From Actinoplanes lobatus (lineage in GTDB: Bacteria; Actinomycetota; Actinomycetes; Mycobacteriales; Micromonosporaceae): DNA of 64,000 nucleotides. The translations under genes and the position numbers were made by a program. Below the pieces are notes generated by a model. That model had not been told where the DNA came from and made no database searches. It was given only the letters and a program-made list of their open reading frames with translations. Every line of letters begins with the position of its first letter. The stretch's first letter is position 1. This document shows, piece after piece, positions 39,965 through 48,752 of this stretch. The DNA lies in assembly GCF_014205215.1 (NCBI RefSeq), contig NZ_JACHNC010000001.1, positions 4,655,001 through 4,719,000 of the forward strand, given 5' to 3'.

Positions 39965-42196
39965 TTATTCGGCGCGGAGCGCAGTGGACGCACGTGAGCG
40001 GGCCGCCCAACCGGCCGGGACCAGCGCGCCGATCGCGGCCAGCAGCATGCCCGCGGCGGCCAGGGCGACCAGTTCGGCCGGGCGATAGACGGCCAGGACC
40101 GCGGGCGGCAGGGTGAGCCCGGCCGCATCGCCCATGATCGGCAGGCTCCAGGAGTGCAGGAGGCGACCGAGCGGTACGGCCAGCGCGCCCCCGGCCGCAC
40201 CGATCAGCAGCATCGAGCTGATCACCATGAGCCGCACCTGGCCCGGCGTCATGCCGAGGGTCTTGAGGACGCCGATCTCGTGGACGCGTTCCCGGGTCTC
40301 CAGGACGACCGTGTTCAGCACACCGAGCCCGGCGACCGCGGTGAGCAGCAGGGTGAGTGTGGCGATCAGCGCCAGCATCGCGGTGACGATCTCGTTCTCC
40401 TGGGTTTCCGCGCTGATCTCGGCGTGCGCGGTCTCGCCGAAGGCGGCGTTCAGGGTCGCGGCGTAGGAGTGCAGGTCCGTGCCGGGTGTGACGCCCACCT
40501 CGAAACCGCGCAATGCGAGCGAGCCGCTGAGCCCGGCCGCATCCATGATCATGACGGCGGTGGAGCCGTTGCTGAACACCTCGCCGACGATGCGCACCGT
40601 CGTGCGGCCGCCCGGGGTGGTGACGGTGAGTTCGTCGCCGACCCGTACGCCGAAGCTGCTCAGCAGGCGCGCGCCGGCCACCGCCTCGCCGGGGTTCGCA
40701 TACCAGCGGCCGCTGAGCAGCGGATATCCGGTCCAGGACGCGTCGCCCTGGTAGGCGCGGATGCGCAGCGGCAGGCCGGAACCCGGCACCCGGGCCTCGG
40801 TCTCACGGGCCGCCGTCACGGCGGCGGTCTCCGGCTGCGCCTCGATGATGGTCCGGATCTTCTCCGGGTCGGCGGTCGGCTCCGGGCCGTGCATGCCGGC
40901 GGCGACCAGGATCGGCACCTGTTCGACCCGGTTGCCGGCGGCGGCCAGTTCGGTGAGCGACTTCGACAGCCCGGCCGCGAACACCACGGTGGTGACGCCG
41001 AGCAGGATCGCCACCATCGTCACGGCGGTGCGGGCCGGGCGCGCGAACGGGCTCGCCAGTCCGAAAGTGATCGGCCGCGGGAGAGGTAGGGCGGCCAGTG
41101 CCCGGCGGATCCGGAAGCCGTGGCCGCCGCGTGGGGCCCGGCCCACCGTGATCGCCCGGGTCGCGGAGAGCCGTCCGGCGCGCAGCGCGGGCCCGGCCGC
41201 GGCCAGCCCGGCCAGCAGCGTCAGCCCGAGCAGCACCAGCACGTCGGTCCACCACGGGACGCTCGGCGCGGCGATCACCGAGTACGCGGTGTTCGCACTG
41301 GCCAGCAGCGGGACGGACAGCAGCCGCCCGGCGACCGTGCCGAGCACCGCGGCGGGGACGGCCACCAGCAGGATCTGCCCGGCGTACGCGGCGACGATCT
41401 GCCCGGGCGTGAAACCGAGCGCCTTGCGGACGCCGATCACCCGGTACCCGGCGACCACCGCGCCGGCCACCACGTTCACCACGATCAGCGTGGACATCAC
41501 CAGCCCGAGCACGGCGAACGCCACCACGAACGGCACCATCGGCTTGAGCCGGCCCTCCACCTGCAACTTGACCAGTTCGTAGCGGGTCGAGCCGGTCATC
41601 CCGGGCAGGTCCAGGGTCGCCGACGGGTCGCCGAGCCGGTACAGCACCTGCTGCTCGGCGCCACCGAGCACATCGGTCTGCCCGGGCCACACCCAGGCGG
41701 CCGCGGTCGCGGTCACCGAGGAGGCGATACCGACCACCTCGAGGTCGACGTCGCGGACCGTCACCCGGTCGCCGACCCGCCAGGTGGTGCCGGCGGTGAT
41801 CGGGGAGAGGACGACCTGGCCGGTCCCGGTGAGCCAGCGCCCGGCGGTCAGTTCCAGCCGGTCCACCGCCGGGCTCTGCTCGGAGCGGCCGGCGACCAGG
41901 CCGGGCGGCCGCTGCTGACGGCCCTTCGACAGGGTGGCCTCGACGATCGGGTACGGCCCGGCCTTCGCGGTCACGGCGGGATCGTCGAACGCGGACGCCG
42001 ACGGTGCGAAGACGGCGTTGAGATGGGCGCCGTTCTGCCGGGTGAACGCCCGGTCGAACGGCGCGCCCGAGGCGATCAGCAGGGCGGCGGCCAGCAGCGT
42101 GGTCGCCGCGGACAGCAGGACGACGACGAACACCACGAGACTCTGCAAGCGCCGCCGGCGGGCGCTCTTAATTGCTGCGGCGAGCACGGCTCTCAT
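39965..42196 (-). CDS. FtsX/MacB-type ABC permease, 743 aa
   Basis: This large permease has an N-terminal helix (residues 17-45, LVVFVVVLLSAATTLLAAAL), a periplasmic-type loop, two FtsX domains each with several helices, and a final LMVISSMLLIGAAGGALAVP segment. Permeases of this kind export peptides or drugs or drive cell-envelope processes by mechanotransmission. It is coupled to the ATPase gene upstream (ATGA overlap), and a two-component system is divergent, so the exporter is probably switched on by that system. Confidence 0.9.
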   Translation of the reverse strand: MRAVLAAAIKSARRRRLQSLVVFVVVLLSAATTLLAAALLIASGAPFDRAFTRQNGAHLNAVFAPSASAFDDPAVTAKAGPYPIVEATLSKGRQQRPPGLVAGRSEQSPAVDRLELTAGRWLTGTGQVVLSPITAGTTWRVGDRVTVRDVDLEVVGIASSVTATAAAWVWPGQTDVLGGAEQQVLYRLGDPSATLDLPGMTGSTRYELVKLQVEGRLKPMVPFVVAFAVLGLVMSTLIVVNVVAGAVVAGYRVIGVRKALGFTPGQIVAAYAGQILLVAVPAAVLGTVAGRLLSVPLLASANTAYSVIAAPSVPWWTDVLVLLGLTLLAGLAAAGPALRAGRLSATRAITVGRAPRGGHGFRIRRALAALPLPRPITFGLASPFARPARTAVTMVAILLGVTTVVFAAGLSKSLTELAAAGNRVEQVPILVAAGMHGPEPTADPEKIRTIIEAQPETAAVTAARETEARVPGSGLPLRIRAYQGDASWTGYPLLSGRWYANPGEAVAGARLLSSFGVRVGDELTVTTPGGRTTVRIVGEVFSNGSTAVMIMDAAGLSGSLALRGFEVGVTPGTDLHSYAATLNAAFGETAHAEISAETQENEIVTAMLALIATLTLLLTAVAGLGVLNTVVLETRERVHEIGVLKTLGMTPGQVRLMVISSMLLIGAAGGALAVPLGRLLHSWSLPIMGDAAGLTLPPAVLAVYRPAELVALAAAGMLLAAIGALVPAGWAARSRASTALRAE

Positions 42197-42861
42197 GCGG
42201 TCACCCGGCCGTCGCGGACCTCGATCGTACGGGTGGCGCAGCGCTTCGCCAGGTCGGCGTCGTGGGTCACGAGCAGCACCGTCTGACCGTTCCGGTTCAG
42301 TTCCCGCAGCAGTTCGGCCACCTGCTCGCCGGTGGCCGCGTCGACCGCACCGGTCGGCTCGTCGGCCAGCAGCAGCGGCGGCCGGTTGATCAGCGCCCGG
42401 GCGATCGCCACCCGCTGCCGCTCCCCGCCGGACAGCTGCGCCGGGTAGGCGTCGGCCCGCCCGGCCACCCCGAGAGTCTCCAGCAGTTCGGTGGCCCGGT
42501 CCCGCGCCGCCCGCCGCCCGATGCCGGCCAGGTCGGCGGGCACCAGCACGTTGTCCCGGGCGGTCAGATCGTCGATCAGATGGAAGAACTGGAACACGAT
42601 CCCGATCCCGGACCGCCGGAACCGGGCCAGCGCCTTCTCCGGCAGCCGGGTCAGGGACGTACCGGCCACCTCGACGTCGCCGGAGGTCGGCCGGTCCAGC
42701 CCGGCGACCAGGTTGAGCAGCGTCGACTTGCCGCTGCCGGACGGTCCCATCACGGCCACCGCCTCACCCTCGGCGACGGTCAGATCGACGCCGTCGAGCG
42801 CCGGTGGGCCGGTCCGCTCGTACCGCTTGGACACCGCGCGCAGGCGGATCAGATCGGTCAT
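42193..42861 (-). CDS. ABC transporter ATPase (MacB/LolD type), 222 aa
   Basis: It energises the FtsX-type permease encoded downstream. Walker [10 protein letters not shown], the signature [15 protein letters not shown], Walker [13 protein letters not shown] and H-loop VTHDADLA are present. Start ATG 42861 was chosen because the frame further upstream is only a shadow. It ends in an ATGA overlap with the permease start. It is 121 bases from the divergent histidine kinase. Confidence 0.93.
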   Translation of the reverse strand: MTDLIRLRAVSKRYERTGPPALDGVDLTVAEGEAVAVMGPSGSGKSTLLNLVAGLDRPTSGDVEVAGTSLTRLPEKALARFRRSGIGIVFQFFHLIDDLTARDNVLVPADLAGIGRRAARDRATELLETLGVAGRADAYPAQLSGGERQRVAIARALINRPPLLLADEPTGAVDAATGEQVAELLRELNRNGQTVLLVTHDADLAKRCATRTIEVRDGRVTA

Positions 42862-42982
42862 GCCCGCCGACGCTAGGAGCCCCGGCCCTCGGGCACATCG
42901 GGCACGCGATCGACGGGTCATCCGAGCGATGTAGGCGGCGTGATCGATGCGGCCCGGCGACCGGCGGCGGCAGAATGGGCCC

Positions 42983-44137
42983 GTGCGGGAGAAATGGCTC
43001 GACGGGATCCTGGTCGCGGTGCTCACCGTCGCCGCGATCGTGCTCACCGGCGACCGGCCGGACGGGCCCGCCCCGCTGCACTTCGACGTGCCCGGCGGCG
43101 GGGTCTTCCCGACCCCCGAGCCGGAGACGCCGCCGATCCTCAACCTGTTGATCACGGCTCCGCTGCTGTTCCGGCGGCGCTGGCCGGTCGCCTGCTTCGC
43201 GATCCAGTTCGTGTCCCTGCTCGGCATCGACATCGAGGGCAACCTGGCCAACCTGTCGGCGGTGCTGATCGGGGCGTACGCGGTGGCCCTGCACGGCCGT
43301 TCGGTCGCGCTGTCGATGAGCGTGCTGCTGGCCGCCGGCGTGGTCACCGCCACCACCAGGGACGACACCTGGCCGCGGGTGCCCGGCTGGGCCGGTGTCT
43401 TCGTCATCCTGGCGCCGATCGGCCTGCTCGGCCTGGCCATCCGCGCCGCCCGCAGCCGCGCCCTCGCCTCCGAGCAGCGCGCCGAGGCCCTGGAACGCGA
43501 ACAGCGCACCGCCACCCGGCTCGCCGTCGCCGAGGAACGCGCCCGCATCGCCCGCGAACTGCACGACGTGGTGAGCCACCACGTCAGCGTCATGACCATC
43601 CAGGCCGGCGCGGCCGGGAAGGTCCTCGACCATGATCCGGAACTGGCCCGGGGCGCGCTCACCGCCATCGAGAACGGCGGCCGGGAGACCATGGCCGAGC
43701 TGCGGCACCTGCTCGGCGTACTCAATCCGGACGCCGGCCTCCTGGAACCACAACCCGGCCTGGAGTCGCTGGAGAGCCTGGTCGACGGGGTGCGCAACGC
43801 CGGGCAGCCGGTCACCCTCACCTGTACGGTCGGCGCCCTCCCGCACGGGCTCGGCCTCACCGCCTACCGGGTCGTGCAGGAGGCCCTGACCAACGCGATG
43901 CGCCACGCCCCCGGCGCGGACACCACCGTCACGGTCTCCGGCGCGGACGGCACCCTGCTCGTCGAGATCGTCAACGAGCCGGCCGCACACCCCGGCGAGC
44001 CCGGCGCCGGCACCGGGCTGCTCGGCCTGGCCGAACGGCTCCGCGTCTACGACGGCGTCCTGGAGACCGGCCGGCGCCCGGGCGGCGGCTTCCGGGTGGC
44101 GGCCCGTGTCCCGTTCGTGCAGAGTGTGCCGTCATGA
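42983..44137 (+). CDS. NarL-type sensor histidine kinase, 384 aa
   Basis: The kinase has four or five membrane helices in residues 8-155, a coiled linker (RAEALEREQRTATRLAVAEE) and a HisKA_3 dimerisation domain whose phospho-accepting His194 sits in ARELHDVVSHHVSVM. The C-terminal ATPase domain has YRVVQEALTNAMRHAPG and GTGLLGLAERLR. GTG 42983 is the start. It overlaps the response-regulator start (ATGA). It is divergent from the MacB-type exporter, which is its likely target. Confidence 0.92.
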   Translation: MREKWLDGILVAVLTVAAIVLTGDRPDGPAPLHFDVPGGGVFPTPEPETPPILNLLITAPLLFRRRWPVACFAIQFVSLLGIDIEGNLANLSAVLIGAYAVALHGRSVALSMSVLLAAGVVTATTRDDTWPRVPGWAGVFVILAPIGLLGLAIRAARSRALASEQRAEALEREQRTATRLAVAEERARIARELHDVVSHHVSVMTIQAGAAGKVLDHDPELARGALTAIENGGRETMAELRHLLGVLNPDAGLLEPQPGLESLESLVDGVRNAGQPVTLTCTVGALPHGLGLTAYRVVQEALTNAMRHAPGADTTVTVSGADGTLLVEIVNEPAAHPGEPGAGTGLLGLAERLRVYDGVLETGRRPGGGFRVAARVPFVQSVPS

Positions 44138-44823
44138 CCCGGGTGGTGATCGCCGACGACCAGGCGCTGGTACGGACCGGTTTCACGATGATCCTGGCGT
44201 CGGCCGGCATCGAGGTCGCCGGGCACGCCGGCAACGGTGTCGAGGCCATCGCCGCGACCCGCAGCCACCGGCCTGACGTGGTGCTCATGGACATCCGCAT
44301 GCCGGAGATGGACGGCCTGGAGGCGACCCGCCGGATCCTGGCCGACGCGCCGGTCACCACCGAGGGCGAGCCGATCCGGGTGGTCATCCTCACCACCTTC
44401 GACCTCGACCGGTACGTCTACGCGGCCCTCACCGCCGGGGCCAGCGGATTCCTGCTCAAGGACGTCACGCCGGACCACCTGATCCACGCGGTCCGGCTGG
44501 TCCGCGCCGGGGACGCCCTGCTCGCCCCGGCGATCACCCGGCGGCTGGTCGAGCGGTTCGTGCGTGTCGAACCCGGCCACTCCGCCCTGCACCGTGACAT
44601 GGCCACCCTCACCCCACGGGAGCGGGAGGTCCTGGTGATGCTGGCCGGTGGCCTGAGCAATCCGGAACTGGCCGTCGCGCTGCATCTGAGCGAGGCGACG
44701 GTGAAGACCCACATCACCCGGATCCTGACCAAGTTGCAGCTGCGGGACCGGGTGCAGGCGGTGGTCGCGGCCTACGAGACCGGGCTGGTGACCCCGGGTG
44801 GCGGTTCCTCGGGCCGCGTGTAG
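44134..44823 (+). CDS. LuxR/NarL-type response regulator, 229 aa
   Basis: The receiver domain has acidic pocket ADD, phospho-accepting Asp53 (VVLMDIRMPEMDG) and a conserved Lys (LLKDV). The C-terminal LuxR helix-turn-helix reads LTPREREVLVMLAGGLSNPE and VKTHITRILTKLQLRDRVQA. It is the partner of the preceding kinase. The last 52 bases overlap the convergent HTH-MarR gene. Confidence 0.94.
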   Translation: MTRVVIADDQALVRTGFTMILASAGIEVAGHAGNGVEAIAATRSHRPDVVLMDIRMPEMDGLEATRRILADAPVTTEGEPIRVVILTTFDLDRYVYAALTAGASGFLLKDVTPDHLIHAVRLVRAGDALLAPAITRRLVERFVRVEPGHSALHRDMATLTPREREVLVMLAGGLSNPELAVALHLSEATVKTHITRILTKLQLRDRVQAVVAAYETGLVTPGGGSSGRV

Positions 44824-45545
44824 AGGACCTCGCGGGCCTGTTCGGCGGCGCGGAGCATGCTCTCGCTGATGAACTCGCTGTACCTGGCGATGTTCTCCAG
44901 CCGGGCGCCCGCCGGGGTGCCCGTGCCGAGGACGGCGACGCCCTGCCGCGCGGTCTCGGCCATCCGGAGCACGCCGCGGGCGTTCTCGACGGTCGACTGG
45001 TACCACACCCCGCTGTCGACGTAGTAGCGCTCGCGGCGCCGGTCGTCCTTCGTCCGGCGGATCAGGCGCTGATGCTCCAGGAACGCCACGGCCTTGGACA
45101 CCGAGGCCGGGCTGACCTGGAGGTGCTGGACCAGTTCGGACGCGGTGAGACTGCCGGCGTCGGTGATGAACAGGCAGGTCAGCACACGGGCCATCATCTT
45201 GGGCAGGCCCTGGTGCATGAGCAGGGTGGTGAGCGTCTCCTCGAACTCCCGGATCGCCACGGCGTCACGCCCGTCGGCCGGCGCCGGAGCACCCGGCCGC
45301 GGGGGTGTGGCCGCCCGGCGATGGGCGCGGCGCTCGGTGGCCCGGTGGGCCAGGTCGGCGCGGTAGCCGGTAGGGCCGCCGTTGCGCATCACCTCGCGCG
45401 TGATGGTCGAGGTGGGCCGGTCCAGACGCCGGGCGATCTCCGCATAGGCGAGGCTGTCGGCCAGCCCGAGCGCGATCTGCTGACGTTCCTGTTGTGTGAG
45501 TCTGCCGCCCGGCACCACGATCCCCTTCCACGCCTTCCCTGACAT
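44772..45545 (-). CDS. IS30-type HTH fused to MarR-like regulator, 257 aa
   Basis: Residues about 15-52 (RLTQQERQQIALGLADSLAY, AEIARRLDRPTSTITREVMR) form an HTH_38 of the kind found at the N-terminus of IS30 transposases. Residues about 95-230 form a MarR/GbsR-like winged helix (LTASELVQHLQVSPASVSKA, RRTKDDRRRERYYVD). So one protein has two DNA-binding modules. It is divergent from the DUF4097 gene, with a cluster of palindromes between them, and probably represses itself and that gene. Confidence 0.85.
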   Translation of the reverse strand: MSGKAWKGIVVPGGRLTQQERQQIALGLADSLAYAEIARRLDRPTSTITREVMRNGGPTGYRADLAHRATERRAHRRAATPPRPGAPAPADGRDAVAIREFEETLTTLLMHQGLPKMMARVLTCLFITDAGSLTASELVQHLQVSPASVSKAVAFLEHQRLIRRTKDDRRRERYYVDSGVWYQSTVENARGVLRMAETARQGVAVLGTGTPAGARLENIARYSEFISESMLRAAEQAREVLYTRPEEPPPGVTSPVS

Positions 45546-45577
45546 CCGTCAGCGTAGCGTTCATCTCACCCTATTGC

Positions 45578-45694
45578 AACGCATCCATTGCGTTAACTGT
45601 ACGCTCGTTGCAACGAAATGATGGCTCTGAACTGCATGTTTGCCACTCCAGTGCAACAAGCTTGTTGCCAGACTTGCGAACGCAACGTAGCGTT
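45578..45694. promoter_or_regulatory. Operator cluster of four GC-poor palindromes
   Basis: Four dyads share AACGC or GCAAC halves: AACGCA-TCCAT-TGCGTT (45,578), CGTTGCAACG (45,606), GCAACAAGCTTGTTGC (45,653) and AACGC-AACGTA-GCGTT (45,679). They lie between the HTH-MarR gene and the DUF4097 gene. Two half-site types fit a protein with two different DNA-binding domains. Confidence 0.7.
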
Positions 45695-45732
45695 TCCCGC
45701 ATCGGAAACAACGAGTTCGCGAGGAGAACATC

Positions 45733-46404
45733 ATGAACAAGTTCGACACCACCACCGCCGTCACCGCCGTCCTGAACATCCCCGCCGGCCGCATCCAGGT
45801 GATCGCCGCCGACCGCACGGACACCACCGTCGAGGTCCGCCCGACCGACCCCGGCAAGAGCCGCGACGTGAAGGCCGCCGAGCAGACCACCGTCGAGTTC
45901 ACCGACGGCGTGCTGCGGGTCACCGGCCCCGCCGCGACGAAGCAGATGTTCGGCCCGTCCGGCACCGTCGAGGTCACCCTCCAGGTGCCGTCCGGGTCCC
46001 GCATCGAGACGACCGCCGGCGCTGCCGAGTTCCGCGGTGTCGGCCGGCTCGGCGACGTCACCGCCACCGGCCTGCACGGCACCGTCAAGATCGACGAGGC
46101 GGGCAGCCTGGCGGTCGACGCCCTCGGCGCCGACATCACCATCGGACGGCTCACCGGCTCCGCCGAGATCAGCACCCAGAAGGGCGACATCACCGTCGCC
46201 GAGGCCACCGCCGGCACGGTCGTGCTGAGCGCACAGATGGGCAACGTGACCATCGCCGCCGCCAAGGGTGTCTCGGCCACCCTCGACGCCGGCACCGGCT
46301 ACGGCCGCGTCAACAACACCCTGCTCAACACCGACGGCCCCGCGGCCGCACTCACCATCAAGGCCACCACCTCCCACGGCGACATCACCGCCCGCAGCCT
46401 CTGA
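45733..46404 (+). CDS. DUF4097 beta-helix-like protein, 223 aa
   Basis: The protein consists of repeated short strands typical of DUF4097 (VLNIPAGRIQVIAADRTDTT, then repeating G-D-I-T-V patterns such as ITIGRLTGSAEISTQKGDIT and NVTIAAAKGV). No signal peptide is visible. The family often follows MarR or TetR regulators, and its function is unknown. GAGGAGAA precedes the ATG. The next gene starts 22 bases later and probably belongs to the same operon. Confidence 0.88.
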   Translation: MNKFDTTTAVTAVLNIPAGRIQVIAADRTDTTVEVRPTDPGKSRDVKAAEQTTVEFTDGVLRVTGPAATKQMFGPSGTVEVTLQVPSGSRIETTAGAAEFRGVGRLGDVTATGLHGTVKIDEAGSLAVDALGADITIGRLTGSAEISTQKGDITVAEATAGTVVLSAQMGNVTIAAAKGVSATLDAGTGYGRVNNTLLNTDGPAAALTIKATTSHGDITARSL

Positions 46405-46426
46405 CCACGACAGGAGCCCTGGAACA

Positions 46427-47206
46427 ATGACCACCGGAATGATCGAAGTCGACGACACCGCACTCGCCTTCACCGACACGGGCGGCCCCGGAACTCCGGT
46501 GGTCTACCTCAACGGACAGTTCGCCACCCAGGGCTACTGGCGGCGCACCATCGCCGACCTGGGCCCCGGCTTCCGGCACATCACCTACGACGAACGCGGT
46601 CGCGGCCGAAAGTCGAGAACGTCCGCCGACTACTCCTTCGAGACTGTGGTCCGCGACATCGACGTGGTCCTCGCCGACCGGGGCGTCGACCGGGCCCTAC
46701 TGGTCGGCTGGTCCTTCGGGGCGTACGCCGCCGCCTACTGGGCCAGCCGCAACCCGAAGCGCACCATCGGCGCGGTCCTGGTCGACGGCGCCATGCCCTA
46801 CGACTGGCTCGACGAGGTCACCGAGGAGCGGATCCGGACCCTGTTCCGCCGGCTCCGCTGGGTCAGCCCGGTCCTGCGCCCGTTCGGCCTCATGCCCCGC
46901 CTGACCGCCGACCAGCAGGCCGACAGCAACATCGAACTCGGCCGCATCGGCGCCGAGAGCGAGCTGTGCCCGGTGCTCGACGCCATCACCGTCCCGACCC
47001 GCTACGTGATCGCCTCCGGGGCCTCGTTCGGCAGCCAAGGTGACGAGCAGGAACGCATCCGCGCCAACCTCGACAAGGTCACCGCCGCCAACCCGAACAT
47101 CACCATCCACGCGAAGGTCCCCAGCAACCACGGCGCCATCCTCCGCAAGGACCACACCACGATCGCCGCCGCCGTCCGCGAGATCACCACCCTCAACCGC
47201 GCCTGA
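46427..47206 (+). CDS. Alpha/beta hydrolase, 259 aa
   Basis: This serine hydrolase has the nucleophile elbow GWSFGA near residue 88, an oxyanion region YLNGQFATQGYW and a C-terminal His in VPSNHGAIL. The acid is probably an Asp before it. The substrate is unknown; esters or lactones are common. ATG 46427 follows AGGAG. It is second in the operon with the DUF4097 gene and is followed by a strong hairpin. Confidence 0.88.
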   Translation: MTTGMIEVDDTALAFTDTGGPGTPVVYLNGQFATQGYWRRTIADLGPGFRHITYDERGRGRKSRTSADYSFETVVRDIDVVLADRGVDRALLVGWSFGAYAAAYWASRNPKRTIGAVLVDGAMPYDWLDEVTEERIRTLFRRLRWVSPVLRPFGLMPRLTADQQADSNIELGRIGAESELCPVLDAITVPTRYVIASGASFGSQGDEQERIRANLDKVTAANPNITIHAKVPSNHGAILRKDHTTIAAAVREITTLNRA

Positions 47207-47215
47207 CGTAACGCA

Positions 47216-47260
47216 AGGCGGGTCCCCATCCGGCTCAAGCCCCCGGATGAGGGCCCGCCT
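47216..47260 (+). terminator. Hairpin terminator after the hydrolase
   Basis: Eighteen-base arms from AGGCGGGTCCCCATCCGG to CCGGATGAGGGCCCGCCT with two mismatches enclose a nine-base loop. It starts 10 bases after the stop at 47206. Confidence 0.82.
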
Positions 47261-47304
47261 GCGGTCGTTCGCGCATCGCGTGCCGTCGAGGGTTGGGCAT
47301 TCTT

Positions 47305-47465
47305 GTGGTCGAGGTCCGCGTTTCGCCTCCGCTTCCTCCTTCTTGTACGCACGACCCCGTCCTGTTCCTTTCTGGACCGTTCCGCCCGGCCACGCGAGCT
47401 CACTGCCACTCCCGCCTGTGCCGCGCCCGCCGGGCTGAGATCGGTCGAATACCCCCGCATGTGCT
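47305..47465. repeat. Mosaic intergenic repeat, left part
   Basis: It opens GTGGTCGAGGTCCGCGTTTC and ends in the CGCCCGCCGGGCTGAGATCG block with ATACCCCCGCATG. It is homologous to 20,648-20,800, and its first 45 bases are an inverted copy of 47,811-47,855. Confidence 0.78.
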
Positions 47466-47494
47466 GTCGGTCGCGCCGGGTGCGCCGCTGTTGT

Positions 47495-47546
47495 GCGATC
47501 TTGAACGATTTACCACCCGCGACGGTGGTAAATCGTTCAAGATCGC
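47495..47546. repeat. Dispersed 52-base palindrome, copy 6 (perfect)
   Basis: Twenty-three-base arms pair without mismatch, starting GCGATCTTGAACGATTTACC and closing on the same sequence inverted, with a six-base loop CGCGAC. It is the best-preserved member of the family. Confidence 0.92.
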
Positions 47547-47639
47547 TCCGGGTGACGAAACGGCTGGGAGTGGGCAACCCGGGTGCCTGGCAGGCAAGAC
47601 CGTGACCGGCCGCCCGGCGTGACGGGTCGCCGAGGGGGT

Positions 47640-47855
47640 GGGAGCCGGTGTCCCGGCCGTGACCGGCGGCAGGTAGGGGGTGGTGGCGATCGGGGTGGCC
47701 TGCTCGGCCATCGATCTCTATGCCCGGCGGGGGCGGCACGGGCTGGAGCGGGCAGCGAGATCGCGCCGACCGGACGGGACGGGGCAGATGAGGCGGGACG
47801 AGGTCGCGCGTACCGGAAAGAAGGAGATGGAAGCGAAACGCGAACCTCGACCACA
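47640..47855. repeat. Mosaic intergenic repeat, right part and inverted end
   Basis: It contains one unit of the 23-base repeat (CCGGTGTCCCGGCCGTGAC), the GGTGGTGGCGATCGGGGTGG block and the inverted terminal segment at 47,811-47,855 (GTACCGGAAAGAAGGAG to CGACCA). The 47,207-47,876 gap has no gene. Confidence 0.72.
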
Positions 47856-47876
47856 GAAGGTCCATAGCGGGGCGGA

Positions 47877-48752
47877 TCAGCCGGCGGCGGTGGATTTCAG
47901 GGGCTCGATGAACCTGTCGGCGAAGCGGCGCAGGGCGTCGCGTTTCTCCTGGATGGGCGCGTCGAGGCGGCGCCACGGCATGACGATCGCGTCGGTCACG
48001 CCGATCTCCGCCTGCTGCCGGAAGCCGTCGAGGCCGTGCCGGTCGATGCAGACGGCCTGGATCTCGAACGGGGTGTCGGCGCGGCCGAACGATTCGCGCA
48101 GCCGGTGCAGGCGGCCGATCGTGTCCCGCAGTTCGTCGAAGCGCATCATCGCCGACGACCAGCCGTCACCGACCCGGGCGGCGCGGCGCAGCGCCGGCTC
48201 GGAGTGCCCGCCGATGTAGACCGGGACCGGCTCGCGGGGCGCCGGGCTCATCTGGAGTTTGCCGAACGAGAAGTGCTTTCCCTCGTACTCGACCATGCCG
48301 CCGCCGAGGATCAGCCGCAGCACCTCGATCGCCTCGTCGGCGCGGGCGCCCCGGTCGCGGAACGGCGCCCCGCACCACAGTGACTCCTCCGGCGACCAGC
48401 CGAGTCCCACCCCGAGGCCGAAGCGGTCGCCGGTGAGCGCCGCGACCGTACCGATCTGGCGGGCCAGCAGCAGCGGGTTGCGCGGATCGAGTTTGAGCAC
48501 CTGGGTGTAGAAGCGGATGCGGCTGGTCACCGCGCCCATCGCCCCGGCCGCGACCATCGGGTCCGGCCACGGGGTGTGCGAGTCCCAGAAGCGGCCGCCG
48601 TCGGGGGTGTACGGGTACGCCGCCGACACCTGTTCGGAGTAGAACAGCGAGTCCGGCAGCGCGATCGAGTCGAACCCGCACTCCTCGGCGGCCCGGGCCA
48701 GGTCGGTCAACTGGTCGAGCGGGCTCAGCGCGATTCCCAGCGTGAACTTCAC
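47877..48752 (-). CDS. LLM-type flavin-dependent oxidoreductase, 291 aa
   Basis: The protein is a luciferase-like TIM-barrel enzyme using FMN or F420, with the opening FTLGIALSPLDQLTDLARAA, RIRFYTQVLKLDPRNPLLLA, and GDRFGLGVGLGWSPEE near the middle. A GTG at 48752 overlaps the ChsE1 stop, so it is third in the ChsE operon. Similar genes occur in mycobacterial sterol regions. The reaction may be an F420-dependent reduction of a steroid enone or a hydroxylation; this is inference. Confidence 0.85.
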   Translation of the reverse strand: MKFTLGIALSPLDQLTDLARAAEECGFDSIALPDSLFYSEQVSAAYPYTPDGGRFWDSHTPWPDPMVAAGAMGAVTSRIRFYTQVLKLDPRNPLLLARQIGTVAALTGDRFGLGVGLGWSPEESLWCGAPFRDRGARADEAIEVLRLILGGGMVEYEGKHFSFGKLQMSPAPREPVPVYIGGHSEPALRRAARVGDGWSSAMMRFDELRDTIGRLHRLRESFGRADTPFEIQAVCIDRHGLDGFRQQAEIGVTDAIVMPWRRLDAPIQEKRDALRRFADRFIEPLKSTAAG

